Shown: positions 16,223 through 25,676, counted from the stretch's first letter. The stretch is DNA of 64,000 bases from Bacteroidaceae bacterium (GCA_017542145.1 JAFXXQ010000046.1:1-64000), one strand, 5' to 3'. Notes: generated from the letters alone by a model not told the origin. Numbers and translations: made by a program.

Positions 16223-18001
16223 ATGAGAACAACTTTCAGACGAGTGCTTTGGATAGCACTATGTGTTTTCGGTCTGTTGCCTATGGGGGCGCAGACGAAG
16301 TGGATGAGCCCATTGGAGCAGGGTGAGAACATGGTGCATGGACGCTGGTGGAACAGCGAACTGAGCGACAACTACCACCGTCTGACGCCGAGGGCCGAAG
16401 GCGTAGTGCGCAGCGCGGTATGGAATCTGTCAAAGCAGTCGGCAGGGCTCTCCATCTGCTTCCACACGAACGCCCCTAGCATCAAGGTGCGCTATGGACT
16501 GAAAGGCGGGCTGAGCATGTTTCACATGCCCTCGACGGGTGTCTCAGGTGTGGATCTTTTCGCTAAGGATGCCGAGGGGAAGCTACGCTGGTGTGCCAGC
16601 CGCTTCAACCTATCGTTCAAGGACACGGTGAACTATGAGTTTAAGGATATCACCTACTTCACCGGCGAGGGGCGTGGCTACGACTTCGAGCTGTTCCTTC
16701 CACTCTACAACGAGGTGACGTGGCTTGAGATTGGTGTCCCTGAGAACCGCGAGTTGCGTTTCCAGCCGGCAAGCCTCGAGCAACCCATCGTGGTCTATGG
16801 CACGTCGGTAGCACAAGGAGCCTGTGCCTCACGCCCAGGCATGGCGTGGACGAACATTGTACACCGTGAGACGGATTACCCTGTCATCAATCTCGGATTC
16901 TCCGGCAATGGGCTGCTGGAGGAAGAGGTGTTCAACTTCATAGCAGAGATTGACGCGAAACTTTACATTCTTGACTGCTTGCCCAATCTCTCCACTGAGC
17001 GCACGGAACTCATCTACGACCGCATGCTGAAGGGTGTCAACCTCCTGCGCGAGAAGAGCGACGCCCCCATCCTGCTGATGGAGCATTGCTACTCCAACGG
17101 CTCGGCATCGCAGCAGGCGGTAGACTGGTATATGAACGCTAATAAGGAGCAACGCCGCGCTTACAAAACTTTGCAAGAACAGGGCGTCAAAGATCTTCAC
17201 TATCTGCCTTACGAGGAGATGGGCTTTACGCTTGACTTCATGGTTGAAGGCTGTCATCCCAACGACCTGGGCATGCGTCAATATGGCGATGCCGTGGAGC
17301 GCAAGATCGAGGAGATCTTCCGCCCCACCCCCGTTATCTCAAAGGGTATCGAGAACCTCTTCCCCCCCCGTACACAGCAGCGTGACTGGTATGACTGGCG
17401 AGCCCGCCACGAGCTGATGCTGCAACGCAACTGCGACGAACAGCCTGACATTGTGCTTCTCGGCAACAGCATCACCCATTTCTGGAGCGACGACGTCCGC
17501 AAGGAAGGCAAGGTGGCCAAGGCCTACCGCAAGAGCTGGGACAAACTGTTCAAGGGTCACGTCGTTCATAACCAGGGATTCGGCTGGGACCGCATTGAGA
17601 ATGGTCTCTGGCGCATTGCCCACGGTGAGCTTGACGGCTTCGAGGCTAAGAAGGTGTTTCTACTGCTGGGTACTAACAACATCGGTATAAACACCGATGA
17701 GGAGATAGTCGAAGGCATGATGATGCTCATCGATGCCGTGCGCCACCATCAGCCGACAGCCCGCATCTATCAGGTAGGCATAATGCCGCGCCGCGGCGGC
17801 GAAGCACGTGTGGCAACTATCAACGCCCTCGTGGCCGAGCGACTTCGCGGCACCGACGTCACCTACATCGACCTTACCCCTGGCTTCGTCGATGCTGAGG
17901 GTAAGTTGATTGAGGCAATGTTTGCTGGCGACGGCCTCCACCCCAACGAACAGGGTTACACCATCGAGGCAAAGAACCTGGAAAAGTACGTTAGAGAGTA
18001 A
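16223..18001 (+). CDS. Secreted esterase with two SGNH/GDSL domains
   Basis: 592 residues starting at MRTTF (16223); the longer frame begins inside the promoter. After a signal peptide (ending GAQ) comes a beta-rich N-terminal domain (GxDLY-like). The first SGNH hydrolase domain follows ('IVVYGTSVAQGACASRPG' for block I, 'INLGFSGNG' for block II, 'HPNDLG' for block V). A second SGNH domain has 'IVLLGNSITHFW', 'NQGFGWDRIENG', 'LLGTNNIG' and 'DGLHPNEQGY'. Both look catalytically complete. SGNH enzymes of this kind remove acetyl or other acyl groups from glycans. A run of eight C lies in the codons between the domains (17362-17369). It is followed 39 bp later by a GH43 lipoprotein gene, so a deacylase/glycosidase pair is likely. 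Confidence 0.87.
   Translation: MRTTFRRVLWIALCVFGLLPMGAQTKWMSPLEQGENMVHGRWWNSELSDNYHRLTPRAEGVVRSAVWNLSKQSAGLSICFHTNAPSIKVRYGLKGGLSMFHMPSTGVSGVDLFAKDAEGKLRWCASRFNLSFKDTVNYEFKDITYFTGEGRGYDFELFLPLYNEVTWLEIGVPENRELRFQPASLEQPIVVYGTSVAQGACASRPGMAWTNIVHRETDYPVINLGFSGNGLLEEEVFNFIAEIDAKLYILDCLPNLSTERTELIYDRMLKGVNLLREKSDAPILLMEHCYSNGSASQQAVDWYMNANKEQRRAYKTLQEQGVKDLHYLPYEEMGFTLDFMVEGCHPNDLGMRQYGDAVERKIEEIFRPTPVISKGIENLFPPRTQQRDWYDWRARHELMLQRNCDEQPDIVLLGNSITHFWSDDVRKEGKVAKAYRKSWDKLFKGHVVHNQGFGWDRIENGLWRIAHGELDGFEAKKVFLLLGTNNIGINTDEEIVEGMMMLIDAVRHHQPTARIYQVGIMPRRGGEARVATINALVAERLRGTDVTYIDLTPGFVDAEGKLIEAMFAGDGLHPNEQGYTIEAKNLEKYVRE
17362..17369 (+). repeat. Run of eight C inside a coding sequence
   Basis: The homopolymer encodes the Pro-Pro of 'NLFPPRTQ' exactly between the two SGNH domains. 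Slippage here would truncate the protein after its first catalytic domain. Confidence 0.6.
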
Positions 18002-18040
18002 ACCGACATCAACATAACAAAAAATCAAATATTTATCATC

Positions 18041-19039
18041 ATGAAAAAAGAAGCATTTCATTATTCATTTTTCATTATTAGTTTTTCATTAGCACTTGTG
18101 CTGCTTGGCTGCAAAAGCACCGGCAAGGTTGCTGAGACAAGCGGCAATCCGCTGTGGGAAGGTTGGTATGCCGACCCCGAGGGCGTCGTCGTCAACGGCG
18201 AGTGCTGGATCTACCCCACCACCTCAGCTCGCTACCGCCAGCAGCGCTGGCTCGACGCCTTCTCGTCGCGCGACCTCGTCCATTGGACAAAGCACGACCG
18301 CGTACTCACCGCCGACAGCATCACGTGGTTCCGCCAGGCTCTGTGGGCACCTGCCATGGTGAAGCGCGGCGACACCTATTACCTCTACTTCGCTGCCAAC
18401 GACGTCCACGAAGGTGAGATTGGCGGCATCGGTGTAGCCACCGCCAAGAATCCCGCCGGCCCGTTCAGCGACGCTCTGGGCAAGCCGCTCATCAACGATA
18501 TTGTTAACGGCGCACAGCCCATCGACCAGTTCGTTTTTCGCGATGACAATGGCGAATACTACATGTACTACGGCGGCTGGGGCCACTGCAACGTCGTCCG
18601 TATGGGCGAGGACCTCACCAGCATTCGCCCCTTCCCCGACGGCACGATGTATCGTGAGATCACGCCCGAGAACTATGTCGAAGGCCCCTTTATGCTGAAG
18701 CGTAACGGGAAGTACTATTTCATGTGGAGCGAGGGCGGTTGGACGGGACCTGGCTACCACGTCGCCTACGCTATGGCCGACAACCCCTTCGGCCCCTTCC
18801 GCCGTGTGGGCACTATCCTCGAATCCGACCCTGACGTAGCTACCGGCGCCGGGCATCACTCCGTGATCAAGGCAAAGGGCAAAGACGAATACTACATCGT
18901 CTATCATCGCCGCCCCCTGGGCGAAACCGACGGTAACCACCGCGTCACATGTATCGACCGTCTCGTTTTCGAGAAGGACGGCACCATCCGCCCCGTTAAA
19001 ATCACCTTCGAGGGCGTCAAAGCCACCAAGCTAAAGTAG
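18041..19039 (+). CDS. GH43-family lipoprotein glycosidase
   Basis: 332 residues with a lipoprotein signal ending LLGC (C at residue 24). The rest is a single five-bladed propeller: 'WYADPEGVVVNG' carries the general-base Asp, 'IDQFVFRDDNG' the modulator Asp and 'YVEGPFMLKRNGKYYFMWSEGGW' the acid Glu. GH43 enzymes cleave arabinan, xylan or galactan side chains; the substrate is open. It is co-oriented with the double-SGNH esterase 39 bp upstream. The signal peptide DNA resembles that of the GH43-GH130 and NanM-like genes (see findings). Confidence 0.88.
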   Translation: MKKEAFHYSFFIISFSLALVLLGCKSTGKVAETSGNPLWEGWYADPEGVVVNGECWIYPTTSARYRQQRWLDAFSSRDLVHWTKHDRVLTADSITWFRQALWAPAMVKRGDTYYLYFAANDVHEGEIGGIGVATAKNPAGPFSDALGKPLINDIVNGAQPIDQFVFRDDNGEYYMYYGGWGHCNVVRMGEDLTSIRPFPDGTMYREITPENYVEGPFMLKRNGKYYFMWSEGGWTGPGYHVAYAMADNPFGPFRRVGTILESDPDVATGAGHHSVIKAKGKDEYYIVYHRRPLGETDGNHRVTCIDRLVFEKDGTIRPVKITFEGVKATKLK

Positions 19040-19073
19040 CTAAGAGTTAGGAATTCTTGGAACAATAATAGCC

Positions 19074-19102
19074 GTAGAGACGTCACGACGTGGCGTCTCT
19101 AC
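19074..19102. repeat. Perfect hairpin repeat, possible terminator
   Basis: GTAGAGACG at 19074-19082 pairs with CGTCTCTAC at 19094-19102, extended by one G-T and one C-G pair, with a 7-base loop. GTAGAGACG-type hairpins are recurrent dispersed repeats in many bacteria. Placed 35 bp after the GH43 stop, it may also end that transcript, though no T run follows. Confidence 0.55.
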
Positions 19103-19204
19103 ATTTCATAAAAACACACCTTGTTTGAAAAAAGTTATCGTTTTGCTTAGTTTTTGGATTCGCTGAACCGTCCTAGTGAAAAAGACTGAAAAGAGAGTCG
19201 GACT

Positions 19205-19705
19205 ATGACCAAAGAGAAGTTTGAAGAAATCTATCGTCAGTATTATCCCGCCATGTATCGCCTGGCAAGAACAATACTCTACGATGCTGACGACAGCAAG
19301 GACGTGGTGAGCGAGGTATTCACCCGATTGCTTCGGGAGAACATTGCACCCCAAGAAGAAAAAATCGAGGGCTATCTCATGACCGGAGTCCGCAACAAAT
19401 GCCGCGATGTGCTCAGCCACAAGGACGTACGCGAATGCGCCCAAAAACTCTATCTTGCAGAGATGATGCCGAATCAAGTGGTTTACACGGGTGACGATGA
19501 TCGTCTGGAAAGGCTCATGCAGTTTGTGGAAACCCGCCTATCGCCGCTCAGTCAACAGATTTTCCGGCTGAGGTTCTTCGATGAGATGACCTACGACGAG
19601 GTTTCAAAGGCTATAGGAGTGAGCAAAGTCACCATCTACAACCACCTCTCGCAATCACTACGGCAAATCAATGAGTACTTCAAAAAAGAAACCATAAAAC
19701 GATAA
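19205..19705 (+). CDS. ECF RNA polymerase sigma factor
   Basis: 166 residues with sigma-70 region 2 ('FEEIYRQYYPAMYRLARTILYDADDSKDVVSEVFTRLL') and region 4 ('LSPLSQQIFRLRFFDEMTYDEVSKAIGVSKVTIYNHLSQSLRQI'). It is followed after 5 bp by an anti-sigma gene and then by a TonB-receptor gene: the Bacteroidetes cell-surface signalling arrangement in which the receptor signals through the anti-sigma to release the sigma factor. It probably directs transcription of its own operon. Start ATG at 19205. Confidence 0.93.
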   Translation: MTKEKFEEIYRQYYPAMYRLARTILYDADDSKDVVSEVFTRLLRENIAPQEEKIEGYLMTGVRNKCRDVLSHKDVRECAQKLYLAEMMPNQVVYTGDDDRLERLMQFVETRLSPLSQQIFRLRFFDEMTYDEVSKAIGVSKVTIYNHLSQSLRQINEYFKKETIKR

Positions 19706-19710
19706 CCATT

Positions 19711-20406
19711 ATGGAACAACAAAACAAAATCAATCTCCTGTTATCCCTGCAGGAACATCCTGAGAATTTTACCGACGAGCAGATTGCCGCTCTGCTTGCC
19801 GACGACCCCGAACTGGCAGAGTTGGCGGAACAGCTCACCCTCACCAAGCGAGCCTTCATCAAGCGTGAGGCCGAGCATGAACAAATCCCCTTGGACGACT
19901 TTTGGGAGCAGTTTGCCAAAGAGCATGCAGACGAATTTGATACACCTTCATCGGAGCTGCAGCCCCGTGCCACCCGCATTCCATTCCTAAGCTCGCAAGC
20001 GAGGAAGATTGCTGCGGCATTCATCGGTGTCATTTTTTCAGCCGGCATTGCTTTCGCGGCAATTTATGTGGTGCGGAATGTCAGCCGTCCCAATACTCAG
20101 ACAATCCCGATGGAAAAGCCTTTGCCCACAAAGCCTGCAGCAGTACATCCGACGGACTCCATCGTAGCCGACACCGCTGGAACGGTTCAGCCCATCGTGT
20201 TCGACAATGTCACGCTGGAGAAGATGCTGCACGAGATTGCGGCATACTATCAAGCCGAGGTCGTGTTCACGGGCGACGATGCACGCCAGCTGCGCTTCTA
20301 CTTTGTGTGGCAGCATGAAGAGACTCTTGAGCATGTGCTCAATCGCCTGAACCGTTTTGAGAGCATCAATCTGGAATTACGGGATAAAAAGATTATGGTA
20401 AAATGA
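19711..20406 (+). CDS. Anti-sigma factor with C-terminal DUF4974 domain
   Basis: 231 residues: a cytosolic part (1-99) that would bind the sigma factor, one transmembrane helix (about 100-121) and a periplasmic part. The last 65 residues ('LEKMLHEIAAYYQAEVVFTGDDARQLRFYFVWQHEETLEHVLNRLNRF') are a DUF4974/STN-like domain. The usual FecR domain between the membrane helix and DUF4974 is absent, making the protein shorter than typical FecR proteins (about 320 residues). The stop overlaps the start of the TonB-receptor gene (ATGA), indicating translational coupling. Confidence 0.85.
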   Translation: MEQQNKINLLLSLQEHPENFTDEQIAALLADDPELAELAEQLTLTKRAFIKREAEHEQIPLDDFWEQFAKEHADEFDTPSSELQPRATRIPFLSSQARKIAAAFIGVIFSAGIAFAAIYVVRNVSRPNTQTIPMEKPLPTKPAAVHPTDSIVADTAGTVQPIVFDNVTLEKMLHEIAAYYQAEVVFTGDDARQLRFYFVWQHEETLEHVLNRLNRFESINLELRDKKIMVK

Positions 20407-22970
20407 ACATGAAACGAACCATCAGCTTCTTGATCTGCGGTAGTCTCGTCCCCTTGGCACAGGCACAACGCATCTCATGTGAATTTGACAATGTTTCGAT
20501 GAGCGAGGCCCTGCGTCAACTGATGCACCAGTCCCACGACTACACCATCAGCTTCCTCTATAACGAACTGGAGGACTTCCGCATCACCACCTCCATCCAG
20601 AACAAATTCGTCCCCGACGCCATACGTCAGATGATAGGTTTCTACCCCATCCACGTTACCGTCGAAGGCACGGAAATCATTGTGGAGTGTCCCCAGAAGA
20701 CCTCCTCGCGCTACAAGGGTACCGTCATTGACGAGTTAGGCGAGCCCGTAGCCTACGCCAACGTCGCCCTGCTCTCACCCGAGGACTCCACGTTGCTGAC
20801 GGGCGGCGTGTCGAACGAAAGCGGCCTCTACGTCATCCCCTGCGAACAGCAGCCCGTCCTTGCTCGCATCTCCTTCGTCGGCTACAAGACCGTTTACAAA
20901 TTATACCACACTACCGAACCCGATACCATACAATTGCAACTAGACAACTATACCCTAAACGGAGTGACTGTGAAAGGAGAACGGCCCAAGGTGGAGCTAA
21001 AGGGCAATTCGCTGGTTATGAACGTGGAAGGTACGGTAATGGAGCGGCTTGGTACGGCAGAGGATGTGCTATCGCGTGTGCCGACTATTTCCATGAAAGG
21101 AGAGGCTTTTGAAATCTTAGGAAAAGGTGTGCCACTCATCTACATCAACAACCGCAAAGTAACCAACTTGAGTGAACTGAAGAATTTGCGGTCAGACAAC
21201 ATAAAGAGTGTAGAGGTGATTCAAAATCCGGGTGTCCGCTACGATGCATCGGTTAAAGCCGTCATCATCATACACACCAAACGACCTGCAGGTGAAGGCA
21301 TAGGTACAGAGTTGACATCGTGGAGTCGCAAAGGACATGGCTATGCAAACAATGAACGCATCAACCTGACCTATCGTACAGGCGGGCTGGAATTGTTTAC
21401 TAATCTTTTCGGTGCCTACAATAAGAGATGGAGCCGGAGTGAGTTTGAACAGAGCGTCTTTGCCGACACGCTGTGGGTTATTACAAACCGGCATAAGGAA
21501 AATGTAAGTAATCCTTTCTTTGAAGGCCGCATAGGCTTTAACTACCAACTGAACGACAACAACTCCTTTGGCGGATTCTATCAGAATACATACGACCACG
21601 TAAAGACATGGAGTGAGTATGACGATGACTTGCAAGCTGATGGCATCATGTACGACAAACTACAGAATAACAGCATCAGCATAGCTGAAGGCACACCTAA
21701 TCACCAGGTAAACCTCTATTATATGGGAAAGGTAGGCCAACTTAGTATAGACTTCAACGCAGACTACACTTTCCGGAATCAACACAATCGCAACCAGCAG
21801 CAGGAGCTGAGCGAGGAATACGAAGACCGTGACGTAAACACCTATAATTTAACGCACAGCAGGCTGATAGCAGAAAAGCTATTCGTGAGTCATCCCCTAT
21901 GGAAAGGACAGATAGAAATCGGTGAGGAATATACTCATACCCGCTGGAACAGTCGTTTCGAAAACACAGAGGGTTACATCGCCAACAGCGACAACGAACA
22001 GCATGAGCAGGCCATCGCACCATTTATGGAGCTGCAGCAACACGTGGGAAATGTTCAGCTATCGGCGGGTCTGCGCTACGAACATGTAGAGTCGGAATAC
22101 TTTGTAAGCGGTATACGACGTGACGAACAATGCCGCACCTATGACGATTTCTTCCCGTCGGTATCCGCATCCACATCCATTCAGAACGTCCAGCTATCCT
22201 TTAGCTATTCAAAGCGCGCAACGCGCCCGTCATACTGGCAGTTAAGCAGCGATGTCATCTACGAGAATCGTTTGAATTGGCAAACCGGCAATCCCTATCT
22301 GCAACCCGTCAAGTACCATAACACTAACGCTATGGCCATGTGGAAATGGCTCTACCTGAGCGCAAACTTCTCCCATTGCGTTGATCCTATCCTCTACACG
22401 GCGGGCAGCTTGGAGAATGACAGTAAGGTGAACCTCGTGACATACAAGAACTACGACCATGCCGATTGGCTCACCATCACGCTTGGGGCACAAAAGGATG
22501 TCCGCCTGACAGACAATGCCACATGGACACCCCAGTATAATGTCTCCCTGATGAAGCCGTGGTTCCAGACAGAGTTTCTGGGTGAGCAGAAGCGTTTCAA
22601 CCATCCTATGTTGGTGCTGCAATTGGGCAACATCATTACGCTGCCTCACGACTGGCTCCTTCAAGCAGATTTCAACATGCACACTTACGGCTACCAGCAG
22701 AACGTCTGGCTCAACTGCACAAACTCCATTCTATCTCTTAGTGCCAGCAAAGACTTTTTCAATCGTCATCTCAACATCAAACTCTCAGGCAACGACCTCT
22801 TCAACGGAGGTATTAATCGCATCACGCTTTACAGCAACCGCATGATGTTCCGCAAGATGGAGGACAATGATTCCCGCTGCGTGACACTCTCACTACGCTA
22901 CCGCTTTAATGTCACCCCATCCAAGTACAAGGGTACGGGCGCCGGTAATGCAGAAAAAAACAGGTTGTAA
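20403..22970 (+). CDS. TonB-dependent-receptor-like outer-membrane protein with STN and CarboxypepD-reg domains
   Basis: 855 residues: signal peptide (1-21, AQA-Q), an STN signalling domain (about 22-98), and a carboxypeptidase-regulatory-like beta domain (about 102-180, 'YKGTVIDELGEPVAYANVAL'). A plug (about 190-300, 'LSRVPTISMKGEAFEILGKGVPLIYINNRKV') and a 14-strand style barrel follow ('outer membrane beta-barrel family 3' type). The STN domain would contact the DUF4974 part of the anti-sigma. No SusD lipoprotein follows, so this is a stand-alone uptake or signalling receptor rather than a polysaccharide-utilisation pair. ATG at 20403 overlaps the upstream stop; a second ATG at 20409 is equally possible. 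Confidence 0.9.
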   Translation: MNMKRTISFLICGSLVPLAQAQRISCEFDNVSMSEALRQLMHQSHDYTISFLYNELEDFRITTSIQNKFVPDAIRQMIGFYPIHVTVEGTEIIVECPQKTSSRYKGTVIDELGEPVAYANVALLSPEDSTLLTGGVSNESGLYVIPCEQQPVLARISFVGYKTVYKLYHTTEPDTIQLQLDNYTLNGVTVKGERPKVELKGNSLVMNVEGTVMERLGTAEDVLSRVPTISMKGEAFEILGKGVPLIYINNRKVTNLSELKNLRSDNIKSVEVIQNPGVRYDASVKAVIIIHTKRPAGEGIGTELTSWSRKGHGYANNERINLTYRTGGLELFTNLFGAYNKRWSRSEFEQSVFADTLWVITNRHKENVSNPFFEGRIGFNYQLNDNNSFGGFYQNTYDHVKTWSEYDDDLQADGIMYDKLQNNSISIAEGTPNHQVNLYYMGKVGQLSIDFNADYTFRNQHNRNQQQELSEEYEDRDVNTYNLTHSRLIAEKLFVSHPLWKGQIEIGEEYTHTRWNSRFENTEGYIANSDNEQHEQAIAPFMELQQHVGNVQLSAGLRYEHVESEYFVSGIRRDEQCRTYDDFFPSVSASTSIQNVQLSFSYSKRATRPSYWQLSSDVIYENRLNWQTGNPYLQPVKYHNTNAMAMWKWLYLSANFSHCVDPILYTAGSLENDSKVNLVTYKNYDHADWLTITLGAQKDVRLTDNATWTPQYNVSLMKPWFQTEFLGEQKRFNHPMLVLQLGNIITLPHDWLLQADFNMHTYGYQQNVWLNCTNSILSLSASKDFFNRHLNIKLSGNDLFNGGINRITLYSNRMMFRKMEDNDSRCVTLSLRYRFNVTPSKYKGTGAGNAEKNRL

Positions 22971-23260
22971 GACAACGTCATCCTTTAGAAACTACCCTCC
23001 TCATTGCATAATAAAAAAGTGTGTGTTGGGTGTACCAACGCGTTGTGCCACGTGTATCAACGCGTTTTCCCTATCCTGAAAGTCCTCTTCTGCATTTGTT
23101 TCTCCTTCCAATGGATAAACGCAGTTTGTTTGGGATGAGAACGTTCTGCGTTTTTCGGCCGATGCTGTTCGTCTTGCGGAAAGCGGATTGTGAAAAGTTT
23201 GTCATTTACTGAACAGCCGTTAGAACTATTTTTGCGGATAATCATTATTTTTTTGTTTTT
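22971..23260. other. Intergenic region holding a two-unit palindrome array
   Basis: No gene is evident. It contains the 22-bp direct repeats described separately at 23030-23073. I see no clear terminator for the receptor gene. Confidence 0.4.
23030..23073. repeat. Palindrome array, two 22-bp units with AACGCGTT cores
   Basis: Two adjacent 22-bp units (17 of 22 identical) both start GTGTA and contain the perfect palindrome AACGCGTT. Palindrome centres are at 23040/41 and 23062/63, exactly 22 bp apart. It lies between two co-directional genes and upstream of the promoter at 23261. Confidence 0.7.
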
Positions 23261-23291
23261 TTGCGGCATTTTCAGTTTTTTACTACTTTTG
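23261..23291 (+). promoter_or_regulatory. Promoter of the thioredoxin-like T9SS protein gene
   Basis: TTG at 23261-23263, a 20 bp gap, TACTTTTG at 23284-23291. The start codon at 23377 follows about 85 bp later. Confidence 0.75.
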
Positions 23292-23376
23292 CAGGCTAAA
23301 TTTGTAAATATCCCCCTTAAAACGCAAATAATCATTTGTAAAACAGATAAATAAAGTTCAATTTCAAAAAAAGATA

Positions 23377-25494
23377 ATGGTAAAAAGATTACTCTCAATC
23401 GTGCTGCTCCTCGCTGTGGTGGGAACGGCATTTGCACAGATCCCGCAGCGTTGTGAATTCAAGAATCCCCAGCGCCTGACGCTGAAGAAGGCCGACCCCA
23501 AGAACATTCGCCCCATGAAGGTGCGCGCCTTTGGCCCAAGTATCGAGCTGACCGACGACCAGATGTGGTTCTCCTATGGTGATGATAGTGAAGCTAGCAA
23601 CATGGGCTTGGCTATGAATGCTGACTACAACATTGCCGTATACGTCCCTTTCAATAAGATTGCCGGCAAGGGTAGCACGGTGGACGGCATCCGCTTCCTA
23701 CTGCCTGCCCCCAAAGCAAAAAATCTTGTGGCCTGGGTGGGCACGGAACTGCCTGGAAACGAAAACTATTCCAAAGGCAACCTGGAGATTAAGCCGGTGG
23801 CTACGTCCGATATCGTCCTCGACGGCTATACGGAAGTAGCGTTCTCAAAGAGCTACGAGATTCCTGAGAGCGGTCTCTGGGTGGGTTATTCCTTTGATAT
23901 CGAAGGCCTTCCCGATGAGCCCGACGACAGCGAGATAAGCGACGATGACTATATGGAGTGGTATTACAATGTCTACGTTCCTTGGCTGAATGAAAATCTC
24001 GAAGACGCCTACCCCTTCATGGTGTCCGATCTCGAAGAGCCTATAGAAGGCACTTTCCAGTTCGCCTGTAAGGCCTATGACGATATTTACCGTTTGTACG
24101 CCCAGCTTGATCCCGAGTTCGCCGAGGAGTATCTGAGCATGATTGGATGGGACGACTATAGCACTTATGGCTATGCCGTAGCCCTGGACATCCTCATCGG
24201 CGGTGGAAAGTTTCTGTACAATGCAGCCTCTGTGGAAGACCTCGGGCAGAAGTATGTCAAGATAAACGATGAGGAAATCTTCTTTGTAAATCTGACCAAC
24301 AATGGAAAGAACGGCATTAATGACTTCACCTACGAGGTAGCCATCAATGGCCAGAAGGTCGACGAGAAAACAGTCACCCTTGATGAACCTTTGACGCGTG
24401 TTCTAAGCAAGACGTCCCACCAACTGACCTTACCCACAGGCGACAAGACGGGCGTGAAGGAAATCACGTTGACCATCACCAAGGTCAATGGTCAGCCTAA
24501 CGAAATCCAGGCTGTGGCTAAGGGCACCCTCATCGTGCTTGCCGAAACGCCTCAGATGAAACCCCTTGTGGAGGAATATACGGGCACATGGTGCGGATGG
24601 TGCACTCGCGGATGGGTGGCCATGGAGAAGCTGACCGAAGATTACAAAGACCAGGCTGTCATTTATGCCATACACAACGGCGACCCGATGGAAATAGGAT
24701 CCCTTTTCTCGATCGTGGATGCTCATGCCGATGGATTCCCCAGCCTCACCATCAACCGCAGTAAAAATATAGATCCCTACTATGGCAATTTTACTATTGA
24801 CTATGGCGTGAAGTACGATATGGTACTTGCCCTGGCTCAAACGGCTCCCGCCGCCATCACGGTGAAGGCAACATGGGCCGACAGCGAAAAGACAAAGGTC
24901 AACATCGAAACCGCCACAACGGCCATGTACGATGTGGAGGATTCGTCGCTTGGTATCGGCTACATACTCGTGGCTGACGGTCTGACAGGCACGGGCCGCG
25001 ATTGGGCCCAGGCCAACTACTATGCCGGCAGTACCGAGGACCTCGGCGAAGACCTGCAGAAGCTCGCCACGATGGGTGATTATATCACCAACATGGAGTA
25101 CAACCATGTGGCCATTGCCGCGTGGGGTGCCCAATACGGTGTCGAGGGCAGCCTCAAAGGTGTCCTCAAGGCCGGTGAGCCCTTCAACGAAACGTTCGTA
25201 GCCGACCTCAGCACCCAGGTCGTCGGTTCGAAGCGCGTCCCCGTGCTCGAGCTTATCAAGGACAAGAAACTCCACGTGGTGGCCTACGTCGTCAACAGAG
25301 AGACCGGCGAGGTGCTCAACTCCAACGAAGTGCTGCTCGACGCCGGTTCTACCGACATCCAGACTACCCTCGAGACATCCTCCGCCCCCTCCGAGTCTTA
25401 CAACATCTTCGGCCAGCGCATCCCCGCTCCCCAAAAGGGTGTGAGTATTGTCCGTCTCCCCAACGGCAAAACCATCAAGGTGTTTGTGAAGTAA
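23377..25494 (+). CDS. Secreted Omp28-like protein with thioredoxin-type CxxC and T9SS-like tail
   Basis: 705 residues with a signal peptide (1-20, AFA-Q). A beta-rich N-terminal half is followed by a thioredoxin-fold segment: 'PLVEEYTGTWCGWCTRGWVAMEKL' has the redox CGWC pair and 'ADGFPSLTINR' a cis-Pro-like site. The last 30 residues ('YNIFGQRIPAPQKGVSIVRLPNGKTIKVFVK') match the type IX secretion C-terminal signal of Prevotella-like bacteria, so it is probably carried to the cell surface. Omp28-related proteins are outer-membrane or surface proteins of unclear function; disulfide or adhesion roles have been suggested. An acidic Asp/Glu stretch lies near residues 180-200. It is a single gene between its own promoter and a strong terminator. 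Confidence 0.8.
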   Translation: MVKRLLSIVLLLAVVGTAFAQIPQRCEFKNPQRLTLKKADPKNIRPMKVRAFGPSIELTDDQMWFSYGDDSEASNMGLAMNADYNIAVYVPFNKIAGKGSTVDGIRFLLPAPKAKNLVAWVGTELPGNENYSKGNLEIKPVATSDIVLDGYTEVAFSKSYEIPESGLWVGYSFDIEGLPDEPDDSEISDDDYMEWYYNVYVPWLNENLEDAYPFMVSDLEEPIEGTFQFACKAYDDIYRLYAQLDPEFAEEYLSMIGWDDYSTYGYAVALDILIGGGKFLYNAASVEDLGQKYVKINDEEIFFVNLTNNGKNGINDFTYEVAINGQKVDEKTVTLDEPLTRVLSKTSHQLTLPTGDKTGVKEITLTITKVNGQPNEIQAVAKGTLIVLAETPQMKPLVEEYTGTWCGWCTRGWVAMEKLTEDYKDQAVIYAIHNGDPMEIGSLFSIVDAHADGFPSLTINRSKNIDPYYGNFTIDYGVKYDMVLALAQTAPAAITVKATWADSEKTKVNIETATTAMYDVEDSSLGIGYILVADGLTGTGRDWAQANYYAGSTEDLGEDLQKLATMGDYITNMEYNHVAIAAWGAQYGVEGSLKGVLKAGEPFNETFVADLSTQVVGSKRVPVLELIKDKKLHVVAYVVNRETGEVLNSNEVLLDAGSTDIQTTLETSSAPSESYNIFGQRIPAPQKGVSIVRLPNGKTIKVFVK

Positions 25495-25518
25495 TTGATT
25501 CCATCCTTAGGATACACC

Positions 25519-25557
25519 AATCCCCAGCCGCCACACGAGCAGCTGGGGATTTTTTTC
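25519..25557 (+). terminator. Intrinsic terminator
   Basis: ATCCCCAGC at 25520-25528 pairs with GCTGGGGAT at 25542-25550, followed by a T run. It ends the transcript of the gene at 23377-25494. Confidence 0.85.
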
Positions 25558-25614
25558 GCCTGGAGATGTAATCGCGTCCGGTTTTTCAGTTTTTCCATTC
25601 CCGAGCCTCACCGC

Positions 25615-25649
25615 CCAAAAACAAGTATGGAAGGGCTGCCCTTCCATAC
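25615..25649 (-). terminator. Intrinsic terminator of the sialic-acid operon
   Basis: GTATGGAAGGGC at 25625-25636 and GCCCTTCCATAC at 25638-25649 form a perfect 12-bp inverted repeat. On the minus strand it is followed by TTGTTTTT. It lies 28 bp past the last nan gene. Confidence 0.75.
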
Positions 25650-25676
25650 TCCTTATTGCCGATTCTAAATTGTCTC

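Noticed and set aside
24430..25434. 334-codon minus-strand frame
   Set aside because: Antisense to the T9SS-type gene, with no protein-like domain.
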